From Bacteroidia bacterium (GTDB lineage: Bacteria; Bacteroidota; Bacteroidia; Bacteroidales; UBA5342), in the NCBI GenBank assembly GCA_030433225.1, contig JAUIMD010000012.1:1-13513 (forward strand): a DNA stretch of 13,513 bases. Reading direction: 5' to 3'. Shown here piece after piece: positions 7,064 through 13,513 of the stretch. A program made the translations under genes and the position numbers. Positions within the stretch are counted from its first letter, which is position 1. Each line of letters begins with the position of its first letter. The notes under the pieces are model-generated. The model did no database searches. It had not been told where the DNA came from and saw nothing but the letters and a program-made list of their open reading frames with translations.

Positions 7064-7087
7064 CAGTACACATTAAAACAACAAGCC

Positions 7088-7306
7088 ATGAACGATCAAA
7101 CCGAAAATAGCAACCGGATATTTTTTGCATCGACCGTTGCTGAGGAAACCGCCGATCAACAAATTCATTCATTTTTTAAACCGGGCAGATACATTGTCAT
7201 ACTGCAATTAACCGATATAAATCCTGATGATGCATCTGCACCAGATGAAGAAACAGATACAGAGTATCCAACCGGAGAAGACGATTTTTATCCTTTTTAT
7301 GGATAA
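7088..7306 (+). CDS. Small acidic hypothetical protein, 72 aa
   Basis: I do not recognise this protein. The first 42 residues are mixed, with a predicted short beta strand at about 34-41 (RYIVILQL). The last 30 residues (43-72) contain 11 Asp/Glu and no Lys or Arg and end in an aromatic cluster, FYPFYG; the tail is probably disordered or a protein-binding surface. There is no signal peptide, Cys or membrane segment. The ATG at 7088 fits the candidate promoter just upstream. It is divergent from the AraC-type regulator and 47 bases ahead of the KdsC-like gene on the same strand, so the two probably share a transcript. That it is a true gene is supported by promoter position, consistent frame and lack of a competing frame, not by homology. 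Confidence 0.6.
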   Translation: MNDQTENSNRIFFASTVAEETADQQIHSFFKPGRYIVILQLTDINPDDASAPDEETDTEYPTGEDDFYPFYG

Positions 7307-7353
7307 GAACTCCTACCGTGTAATCCCTTTGAAATCCAATAAATTCAATAGAT

Positions 7354-7893
7354 ATGAAACTCGCTGTAAACCGAAAAAGAAGTTTAAGAGGAAGATTAAA
7401 GAAAATTAAAGCAGTACTGTGTCTGATCGATGGGGTGATGACTGATGGTAATTTCTACATCATACCCGGCTTTGAGCACGATTTTGCACGTACCGTGTTA
7501 AAACACGATTCTTTTGGCGTGGTGCTGGCAAAAAAGGCAGGCATAGAAGTGGCGCTCATTGCCAATCACGACTCACAAATGATGAGCCATAAGGTGGAGG
7601 ACCTTGGGATAAGTACGGTAATAACCGGCTCACAGGATCATGTCAGTCAGGCCAACCGGTACCGCGAAAAACTGGGCATAGAGTGGGACGAAATGCTGTT
7701 TATCGGCGACGACCTTATGGAGTATGAACTGATGCAGAAAGTGGGGGTTTCGGCATGCCCGAGCAGCGCTACCCGTATGATTTTGGAGGCCGCCGATATC
7801 ATTACATCGGCCCGCGGGGGTAAAGGCTGTTTCAGAGAGGTGGTGGACACCCTGCTCGAAGTTAAGGAGATAGATGCCGTTGCCTTGTGTTAG
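7354..7893 (+). CDS. KdsC-like HAD-superfamily protein lacking the catalytic nucleophile (probable pseudoenzyme)
   Basis: This 179-aa protein has the overall plan of KdsC/YrbI phosphatases, the capless C0-type HAD enzymes that remove phosphate from KDO-8-phosphate. Recognisable blocks are CLIDGVMTDG (23-32), GIEVALIANHDS (63-74), ITGSQDH (90-96), LFIGDDLMEYELM (115-127) and ARGGKGCFREVVD (153-165). However, KdsC motif I is DVDG: here it is L24-I25-D26-G27, so the nucleophilic Asp is Leu while the second Asp remains. Motif II T is A70, and the motif III Lys of S-D-K is H96. The Mg-binding pair of motif IV (D119, D120) is kept. The reading frame is intact and codon use is normal, so it is not a decaying gene; a regulatory or scaffold role, or a ligand-binding pseudophosphatase, is inferred. 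KdsC forms tetramers, so assembly with a genuine paralogue elsewhere is conceivable. It probably shares a transcript with the small acidic gene upstream. Confidence 0.85.
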   Translation: MKLAVNRKRSLRGRLKKIKAVLCLIDGVMTDGNFYIIPGFEHDFARTVLKHDSFGVVLAKKAGIEVALIANHDSQMMSHKVEDLGISTVITGSQDHVSQANRYREKLGIEWDEMLFIGDDLMEYELMQKVGVSACPSSATRMILEAADIITSARGGKGCFREVVDTLLEVKEIDAVALC

Positions 7894-7899
7894 GCAAGG

Positions 7900-7940
7900 G
7901 ATAAAAATGCGCACACCTTTTGTGCTGTAAAGGTGTGCGC
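7900..7940 (-). terminator. Intrinsic terminator of the GH2 gene between converging genes
   Basis: GCGCACACCTTT (7909-7920) and AAAGGTGTGCGC (7929-7940) form a perfect 12-bp stem with an 8-nt loop. On the minus strand it starts 10 bases after the GH2 stop and is followed by ATTTTTATC, a good T-run. On the plus strand the 3' flank is TTGAAAC, so termination of the KdsC-like gene would be weaker, though the hairpin may serve both. Confidence 0.85.
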
Positions 7941-7950
7941 TTGAAACAAA

Positions 7951-10900
7951 CTAATGGAAGAACTCGGCTTCCACAATTCTAAGTTGTCCGCGGGTGTCTT
8001 TGTTTTCAGGCTCCCTGAATCCATCCAGTTCCACCTTTCCACTGAGTTCAATTACATTTTGAAACAGGTCCTTTTCAATGCCGGCACCGGTAAGTTGCAG
8101 GGTTACTGTTTTTCCTTTGGTAGGGGTAACGGGCAGGGTAATGTACCCCAAACTGCGTTCCGTAACTCCTTCCCAAACCTTCACCGTATCCACGTAAATG
8201 TCTATGGGGTAGGTTCTTCTGCGCCAGCCCGTAAGCTTCAGCGATACCGCCTTTATTTCGGCGGAGTCCTCCAGTTCATAGCGAATCCATCCGGTGGACA
8301 TGAGCCCGTCGTTGGTCCATTCTGTTTCTTCGTTGTCATCACAGCTCAACCAGGCTTTCTCACTATTGGCACCGGCATCCACGGCCTTAATGGGGGCGGA
8401 TCTTCGTTTGATAGTGTACGATGGAGTGGAGGGCGTAGGCCCTTTTTCCAGGTTGGAGGGCAGCCCTTCGGATGCCAACGTTTTGTTAAGGCCATGTTGG
8501 GTGGAAACGGGCACAGTGGCGAGCGTTACTTTTTCGGGTTTTAAACCGTTTGCAGTGGCTTTTACGGTAATTTTTCCGGCCTTTTGGGTGGAACGAATCA
8601 ATACACGGTTTACCCCGCATTCCACCGGAAGGGATGTTGCGCCTACATAATTTTCGGGGCCTTCTGCAATGCCTCCCAGCCACTCGGCCTCACCTTTCAA
8701 ATCAAAATCTATGGTATGTAGGGCAGTTGGACAGCGGTTGCCGTTTTCATCCACCACTTCCACCTGAAGCATGGCAACATCGTTTCCATCGGCTTTAAAA
8801 CCAACTGGGGATTGCATAGCCGTGAGTTTTAAGGCATGGGGTTCACCGGCGGTTTTCAGCACGTCTTCCGAAACCACTTCTCCGTTTAGGTAGGATACCG
8901 CTTTAATCTCGCCGGCTTCAAAGGCAACATTCGGGAAAGTGTACAGGAAACGGTACGAATTTTCCCCCTTCCCTTTCGATTTTCCATTTACAAACAATTC
9001 CACTGCATCCCCACCGGAAACCACATAGATTTCTTTCACAGTTTCGGCATCGTAGTTCCAGTGCCCCATAATGTGGGTAAGGTATTGTTCGAGATCTACC
9101 CAGCCGGCCCACATTACCTGGTGGGCAAAAAAGTTGTCTTTGGGGAGACGCATCGGGTCCATTTCCCCGCTTCGGCGGTAATTCTGAGCACCACGGTAAT
9201 GCGTGTTGGTATCTGAAAAAACAATGTTGGCCCCACCACTGCTTACGCGTTTCCCCGTACCCGGACGTTGCACAAAATACTCGTGCCAGCGCACAATGTT
9301 TTCGATGGCATGCGAATCCTGGTTGTGATTGTAGGGGGTCGCATCTTTTATTTTGCTGCCATTTACGTTGTGGCCGTACGTGCCACCTTCCCCGTTTTTA
9401 TGATAGGGAGGCGAGTAATTGTCCCAATATTTTCGCAAGCCTTCATCGCGCGAGTATTCAGTAGCAAAAAGGGGTTTGCGCGCACTTTTGTTGATATAAA
9501 GCATTTCTCCGCCATATTCGGCCACAGTGCTGGCCAGCATTTCACGGCTGCCTATTGCACGCCCTCCATTAGGGTCGTAGGCATCGCGTATACGCTTAAG
9601 TTCGGCCATGTGTTCATCGCTGATGTTTTCGTTTCCACCCTCGTAAAACAGAATGCTGGGGTTGTTGCGGTTGTAAATAATGGCATCGCGCATAACTTCT
9701 TTGCGTTGTTCCCAGCGGCGTCCGGTAACATCTTTCTCGGAGTCTCCGGCTGGCATTACCTGTATTAGGCCCACACGGTCACACGATTCTACGTCCTGTT
9801 TCCAGGGGGTAATATGCATCCAGCGCACAAAATTTCCGTTCGATTCGATCATGAGTTTGTTGCTGTAATCGCTTAACCAGGGTGGGACGGACATCCCCAA
9901 CGAAGGCCATTCGTTGCTGGTGCGCTGGGCATAGCCTTTCATCATAATCACCCGGTCGTTGAGGTAGATCATCCCATCTTTAAATTCCGTTTTTCGAAAC
10001 CCGGTGCGAATGGGCACTTCATCCACTATCTTTCCATCAATTTTCAAGCGGGAAGTAACTGTGTATAAGTAGCCGTAACCCCAACTCCAGAATTCCAGGT
10101 TCTTAACTTTTTCAACCGCACTCAGGGTTTGCAACCCGTTGGGAGCAATCATACGCGGCGTGCCATCAAACCGGGCTATTTCTTTTCCTTCCAGGTCCTG
10201 AACCGTAATTTCCAGTCCTGCGGCAATGGCTGAGGGGCTTACGTTTTTTACTTCGGCTTCCACATGAATACGGGCGCTTTTTTCCGAAATTTTTATGGAA
10301 TCGGCAAAAACATAGATACCCGTTGTTCCCAGGGTGGAAAACAAAGGCAGGGTTTGGTACACCGGCCCGGTTGTATGCAGGTAAACATTCTTAGGAATTC
10401 CGCCATAATTGGCGTTAAAGTTTTTATCGTTCCATTGGTAGCGTTGGTTGAAAAAGCGTTCGCGGTAATCCCAACGATTATCCGTGCGTACGGCCACCAC
10501 GTTTTTGGCAGGAAACGGTTTTACCAGGTGAGAAATATCCAGACCAATCGCCGTAATTCCGTTTTCGTGCAGGCCCACAAACGTACCGTTTACATAAAAC
10601 TCCCCGGCCTGACGAACGCCCTCAAATTCAAGAAAAACCTTGGCCGGCATTTCCCCTTTGGGGAGTACAAACGTTTTGCGGTACCAGGCTATTCCGGTGG
10701 AAAGATCCACGATGTCTTTTTTAAAGGCCTCTGATTCATTCCAGGCGTAGGGCAGGGTTACAGATTTCCATTGCGAATCATCAAAATGGGGTTGAAACGC
10801 TTCTTTATGGTCGCCTACCCACAGTTTCCAGTCAGAGTTGAAATTGTACGTGTTGCGTTGATGTTGGGCTTGTACAGGTGCAAATCCCCCTAAAAGGAAG

Positions 10901-10953
10901 AGGAATAGTAAGAGCCCATAGGGTAATTTTTTGAAACAGTTGTTTTTATGCAT
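7951..10953 (-). CDS. Secreted glycoside hydrolase family 2 enzyme (beta-galactosidase-like)
   Basis: This 1000-aa protein has a signal peptide (about 1-30, ending PVQAQ), so it acts in the periplasm or at the cell surface. Domains in order are a GH2 sugar-binding jelly roll (about 35-195, with GIAWYRKTF and FYVNGTFVG), an Ig-like domain (about 215-320), a TIM barrel (about 320-630), further Ig-like/DUF4982-type modules (about 635-810), and a discoidin-like F5/8 module (about 855-975, with DDNEETEWTNDG and GWIRYEL). The catalytic acid/base is probably E442 in YEGGNEN and the nucleophile E499 in FATEYS, the expected GH2 positions. GH2 includes beta-galactosidases, beta-glucuronidases and beta-mannosidases; the substrate cannot be told from motifs, but the DUF4982-type architecture is common in polysaccharide-utilisation loci of Bacteroidetes. 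It lacks a T9SS tail, unlike the two neighbours. It lies 56 bases behind the T9SS beta-helix gene and probably acts on the same glycan. Confidence 0.93.
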   Translation of the reverse strand: MHKNNCFKKLPYGLLLFLFLLGGFAPVQAQHQRNTYNFNSDWKLWVGDHKEAFQPHFDDSQWKSVTLPYAWNESEAFKKDIVDLSTGIAWYRKTFVLPKGEMPAKVFLEFEGVRQAGEFYVNGTFVGLHENGITAIGLDISHLVKPFPAKNVVAVRTDNRWDYRERFFNQRYQWNDKNFNANYGGIPKNVYLHTTGPVYQTLPLFSTLGTTGIYVFADSIKISEKSARIHVEAEVKNVSPSAIAAGLEITVQDLEGKEIARFDGTPRMIAPNGLQTLSAVEKVKNLEFWSWGYGYLYTVTSRLKIDGKIVDEVPIRTGFRKTEFKDGMIYLNDRVIMMKGYAQRTSNEWPSLGMSVPPWLSDYSNKLMIESNGNFVRWMHITPWKQDVESCDRVGLIQVMPAGDSEKDVTGRRWEQRKEVMRDAIIYNRNNPSILFYEGGNENISDEHMAELKRIRDAYDPNGGRAIGSREMLASTVAEYGGEMLYINKSARKPLFATEYSRDEGLRKYWDNYSPPYHKNGEGGTYGHNVNGSKIKDATPYNHNQDSHAIENIVRWHEYFVQRPGTGKRVSSGGANIVFSDTNTHYRGAQNYRRSGEMDPMRLPKDNFFAHQVMWAGWVDLEQYLTHIMGHWNYDAETVKEIYVVSGGDAVELFVNGKSKGKGENSYRFLYTFPNVAFEAGEIKAVSYLNGEVVSEDVLKTAGEPHALKLTAMQSPVGFKADGNDVAMLQVEVVDENGNRCPTALHTIDFDLKGEAEWLGGIAEGPENYVGATSLPVECGVNRVLIRSTQKAGKITVKATANGLKPEKVTLATVPVSTQHGLNKTLASEGLPSNLEKGPTPSTPSYTIKRRSAPIKAVDAGANSEKAWLSCDDNEETEWTNDGLMSTGWIRYELEDSAEIKAVSLKLTGWRRRTYPIDIYVDTVKVWEGVTERSLGYITLPVTPTKGKTVTLQLTGAGIEKDLFQNVIELSGKVELDGFREPENKDTRGQLRIVEAEFFH

Positions 10954-10970
10954 GGATGTGAAAATGGATT

Positions 10971-11004
10971 AAAAAAAGGGAAACCGGGTCGATTTCCCTT
11001 TTTT
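10971..11004 (-). terminator. Intrinsic terminator-like hairpin between the beta-helix and GH2 genes
   Basis: AAAAAAGGGAAA (10972-10983) and TTTCCCTTTTTT (10993-11004) form a perfect 12-bp stem with a 9-nt loop. Read on the minus strand, the hairpin begins five bases after the stop codon at 11010 and ends in seven T. The core is only three G-C pairs, so strength is moderate. The GH2 start codon follows only 17 bases beyond it. Confidence 0.75.
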
Positions 11005-11009
11005 ATGCG

Positions 11010-13513
11010 TTATTGTTTGGTTACCGGAAGGAGTATTTTGCCTTTTTCGGTTTGGATCTCTAGCAGGTAAATGCCCGGGTTGAAAGGGGAAATGTCCAAC
11101 TGAGTAATGTTTCCTTCTGATTGGGTGAGTAATATTTTGCCGGATAAACTTATGAGTTTTACAACCCGTATGCGTTCTGTGGAAGAGTTTCGAATGTTTA
11201 CCATATCGGTAGTCGGGTTGGGATACACCGAAATTTGTTTGCTCAACACCTGGTTTACAGAAGTTGCCGTTGTAACCTTAATAATTCCGTCGCTGTTCAG
11301 TAGCGAGGTATCCCACACCAGGCCGTCACCGGGTATGGCAGGATCAATGGTATCAAATGCTCCGGTTATGGTTCCGGCCTCAAAGAGTGTAAATTCCTGC
11401 CCGGCCTCATAATTTCCAATTAATTTCACCAGGTTAAGTGAACCCGCCAAAACAACCGAAGGAGCATTAATCTGGTCTGCCTTTTTTATCCAGGGGGAAA
11501 CCTCCAGGGTTAACATTGCAGAGGAAGCAAGCGTAAGTTTATTCCCGAAGGTTACGGCTGTGCACGCACCGGTTTGCAAACTCAGCGTGGCATCGTCCAT
11601 CACCAAAACAGATCCGTTCCCTAAGGCGGATGCATTTTTAAGGAGGAGCGTTCCGGCATTAATGGTGGTTCCTCCACTGTAAAGGTTCGCACCTGCCAGC
11701 GTGAACACTCCCGTACCGTTTTTAATAAGTTTGCCCGCCCCGCTGCCTATAACTCCACTGTAGGTGGTGTTGGTATTTTTGGCCCCAATGGTATAGGTGT
11801 TAATGCCGTTCATGCCTCCGCTACCGCTTAATGCGCCAAAAATTACACTTTGGGCGGAAGTTGATCCGCTTCCGTTGGAGGCACAATACAGGTAGGTGCC
11901 ACTGCCCAGGTCAACCTGTACATTCGCCATATTGCGGGCCGAGGCGTTATTCAGACGTATGTCACGCCCTGTGAAATTTACAGTGCCGCTGTACCCCGAC
12001 CAGTCCATGTTTATATCGCCGCGTACATAGGGAGCATTCATAAATAGTCTTCCGGCACCCGAAACTTTGTTGGTGAAAACCCAGCGGCGGGGCATATTCC
12101 AGTACGCTGTTTTACCCTCCGGAACCTCTATTTCATTAGTCCAGGGGCCGGTCATGCTGGTGGAGTTTACATCGTACATTTGCAAAGTACCCCCTTCGAG
12201 CGTTATTTTGCCTCTTCCAAAAGCGGTGTTGTTGGCACTGGCCGAACCACTTATCAATTTTCCGCTTTTTACGGTAACTCCGGCAAAAGTATTGGTGCCG
12301 CTTAAGGTCAGGTTTCCAATGCCTGTAACTTCCAGAGTAATGTCTGCACCGGTGATGTTTCCGCTAAAAAATACACCATTTGCTGTGGTTGGATTGTTTA
12401 CCGTTAAATTTCCTGTTACCAGCATATTTCTGTTTGTAGAGAGCAGTGCCGTTGTTTGCAATGTGGCATTGTTCATTTTCCAGTTGGATGCAGCAGTGCC
12501 TGAGGCGCCGATAGAGCTGGGTAAACCTCCGTCTTTTAAAGAGGAAACAACCAGGGTTCCATCTGAGAAATCTATGCCCCCGGTAAAATCGTTTTCAGAT
12601 GTCAGCAGAGACAGTTGACCTGTTCCGGTTTTTTTAAGATTGGCATCGCCACTCATAACCCCGCTGCCTGCGATGGAGTAATCGCTGGTATTTTCAAAAT
12701 CAAGATTGGCTACCGGCATAGTTTCGGTTAATGCGATGCTTTTTTGATTGGCATCATCGTTAAAATACACCGAATCACCCGGAACGAAAAAGTCAGGGTT
12801 GCTGCCATTTATAAAGTTTTTGGTTTGGAAATCCCAGGTATTACTGGTTGCACCGGTCCAGGTTACCACACCGGATGAGCGTGGTTCGGTAAGCACAAGC
12901 CGGATGCTGTTGGTATCTATTATTAGGGTGTAGGGAATGCCTTCTAAGCCTTTTACCGTAAAATGGTCAACCGTTGCGTTGGTTGTTCCCGTAAAGGTTA
13001 CCAGGGTAAGTGTTTCCGCCTGAATGGGAGAAACCTGGTTGATAATGAGCGTGTGGTTGGTTCCGGCAATGGTAAAATCGCCTTCAATTCTTAACGAATC
13101 GTTTTTAGAAGCTGCATTCTGGTCGATGTCAAAGTGCAGGTTATTTCTACCCACCAAAGCCAGGTTTCCAGCAAGGGTTAATGTCCCCAGCGTTTCGCCA
13201 TTGCCCGGTTCAATTCGTCCGCCTGCCACATTTAAGCCCGTTTCGAGGGTGATTCCTGCTGCTAGTTTTCCACTTCCACCCACAACACCGCGAGCATCCA
13301 CCTGTACCGGGCTGTGAAGTGTTCCGTTCACAAAAAGCCGGCCTTCCGAAATGCGTGTTTTGCCCGTATAATCGTGGTTTCCATTTAATGTAACATCGCC
13401 TTGCATGGATTTGATAAACACCATGTTTCCGCTCAGTTTGCCATTTTCCGTAACATCAAAGGTGTAATTTTTTCCTTTTGGATTGAAGATCAATAAGGTA
13501 TCCGGCGTTATGG
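11010..13513 (-). CDS. T9SS-exported beta-helix protein with autotransporter-associated beta-strand repeats (N-terminus beyond right edge)
   Basis: The frame is open to the window edge (reading ITPDTLLIFNP from 13511), so the N-terminus and signal peptide are missing; about 834 residues are visible. Glycine/asparagine/threonine-rich repeats of the form KxGTGxLxLxGxNxYxGGTxIxxGTLxL occur, the clearest at about 588-620 of the part counted from 13493 (KNGTGVFTLAG, then GGTTINAGTLLL), with more diverged copies at about 32-75, 286-318 and 392-415. These are the passenger-associated transport repeats (PATR) that build right-handed beta helices in autotransporters. A WTGATSNTWDF segment (211-222) begins a typical sub-module. 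The C-terminus (about 752-827, from SKQISVYPNPT to LLPVTKQ) is a T9SS type A sorting domain, so export is by T9SS, not by an autotransporter barrel. Such proteins often carry an adhesin or polysaccharide-active N-terminal domain, which cannot be seen here. Co-orientation with the GH2 gene suggests a shared role in glycan binding or breakdown. Confidence 0.9.
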   Translation of the reverse strand, partial: ITPDTLLIFNPKGKNYTFDVTENGKLSGNMVFIKSMQGDVTLNGNHDYTGKTRISEGRLFVNGTLHSPVQVDARGVVGGSGKLAAGITLETGLNVAGGRIEPGNGETLGTLTLAGNLALVGRNNLHFDIDQNAASKNDSLRIEGDFTIAGTNHTLIINQVSPIQAETLTLVTFTGTTNATVDHFTVKGLEGIPYTLIIDTNSIRLVLTEPRSSGVVTWTGATSNTWDFQTKNFINGSNPDFFVPGDSVYFNDDANQKSIALTETMPVANLDFENTSDYSIAGSGVMSGDANLKKTGTGQLSLLTSENDFTGGIDFSDGTLVVSSLKDGGLPSSIGASGTAASNWKMNNATLQTTALLSTNRNMLVTGNLTVNNPTTANGVFFSGNITGADITLEVTGIGNLTLSGTNTFAGVTVKSGKLISGSASANNTAFGRGKITLEGGTLQMYDVNSTSMTGPWTNEIEVPEGKTAYWNMPRRWVFTNKVSGAGRLFMNAPYVRGDINMDWSGYSGTVNFTGRDIRLNNASARNMANVQVDLGSGTYLYCASNGSGSTSAQSVIFGALSGSGGMNGINTYTIGAKNTNTTYSGVIGSGAGKLIKNGTGVFTLAGANLYSGGTTINAGTLLLKNASALGNGSVLVMDDATLSLQTGACTAVTFGNKLTLASSAMLTLEVSPWIKKADQINAPSVVLAGSLNLVKLIGNYEAGQEFTLFEAGTITGAFDTIDPAIPGDGLVWDTSLLNSDGIIKVTTATSVNQVLSKQISVYPNPTTDMVNIRNSSTERIRVVKLISLSGKILLTQSEGNITQLDISPFNPGIYLLEIQTEKGKILLPVTKQ

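Noticed and set aside
7061..7087. TTG start nine codons upstream for the small acidic protein
   Set aside because: This TTG is part of the perfect -7 promoter element TACTTTTG, so it is probably not transcribed.
6870..7172. 101-residue N-terminal extension of the AraC-type regulator
   Set aside because: It would overlap the divergent small gene and cover the whole shared promoter region; composition is unlike a folded domain and the ATG at 6869 gives a normal length.
7874..7897. Small inverted repeat TTGCCT/AGGCAA around the KdsC-like stop codon
   Set aside because: The stem is only 6 bp with no T-run; the strong 12-bp hairpin just downstream explains termination better.
7630..7914. 94-aa minus-strand frame antisense to the KdsC-like gene
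   Set aside because: The sense frame has clear family motifs; the antisense frame has none and overlaps the terminator stem.
7954..8544. 196-aa plus-strand frame antisense to the GH2 gene
   Set aside because: Long shadow frames are expected opposite a GC-balanced 3-kb gene; no domain or signal is visible, and the GH2 frame is certain.
12067..12618. 183-aa plus-strand frame antisense to the beta-helix gene
   Set aside because: It is low-complexity, rich in Val/Pro/Leu, and is the complement of Gly/Thr/Asn-rich repeat codons.
1600..13513. A canonical polysaccharide utilisation locus
   Set aside because: No SusC, SusD, ECF sigma or hybrid two-component gene is present in the window; only the GH2 and beta-helix genes hint at glycan use.

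Overview
The window looks like a chromosomal piece of a Bacteroidota (Bacteroidetes) genome. The evidence is two large proteins with type IX secretion (T9SS) type A C-terminal sorting domains, Bacteroidetes-like promoter elements (TAnnTTTG), weak or absent Shine-Dalgarno sequences, and a small 2[4Fe-4S] ferredoxin of the sort common in anaerobic or facultative Bacteroidales/Marinilabiliales. The order-level guess is inference only. Most of the window has moderate GC, but the first ~900 bases are clearly AT-rich.

Layout. 1-44 (minus, runs off the left edge): first codons of a protein that resembles the start of IS256-type transposases. 150-917 (minus): AT-rich family 2 glycosyltransferase of the WaaE/KdtX kind. 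1207-1374 (plus): 55-aa ferredoxin, too short for ordinary ORF cut-offs, with a palindrome over its leader and ribosome binding region and a strong intrinsic terminator behind it. 1600-4266 (minus): secreted 888-aa protein made of three ~257-residue repeats plus a T9SS tail. 4498-5712 (minus): DUF418/YeiB-type membrane protein. 5889-6869 (minus): AraC-family regulator, divergent from 7088-7306 (plus), a 72-aa acidic protein. 7354-7893 (plus): HAD protein of the KdsC fold that lacks the nucleophilic aspartate. 7951-10953 (minus): secreted GH2 glycosidase with a C-terminal discoidin-like module. 11010-13513 (minus, runs off the right edge): T9SS-exported beta-helix protein with autotransporter-associated beta-strand repeats.

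How the genes may work together. The right third (beta-helix protein followed by GH2 enzyme on one strand) looks like an extracellular carbohydrate-degradation pair, although no SusC/SusD genes are visible here. An intrinsic terminator-like hairpin sits in the 56-bp gap between the two, leaving almost no room for a separate promoter, so GH2 expression may depend on read-through. The AraC regulator and the divergent small gene/KdsC-like gene share a 218-bp regulatory region with repeated CAAACC/GGTTTG words.

The most interesting items are the KdsC-like pseudophosphatase (motif I nucleophile Asp replaced by Leu, motif II Thr by Ala, motif III Lys by His, motif IV Asp-Asp retained) and the triple-repeat T9SS protein, whose repeat resembles a ThuA/GATase-1-like Rossmann fold. 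I do not see a CRISPR array, tRNA, rRNA or an obvious new defence system.
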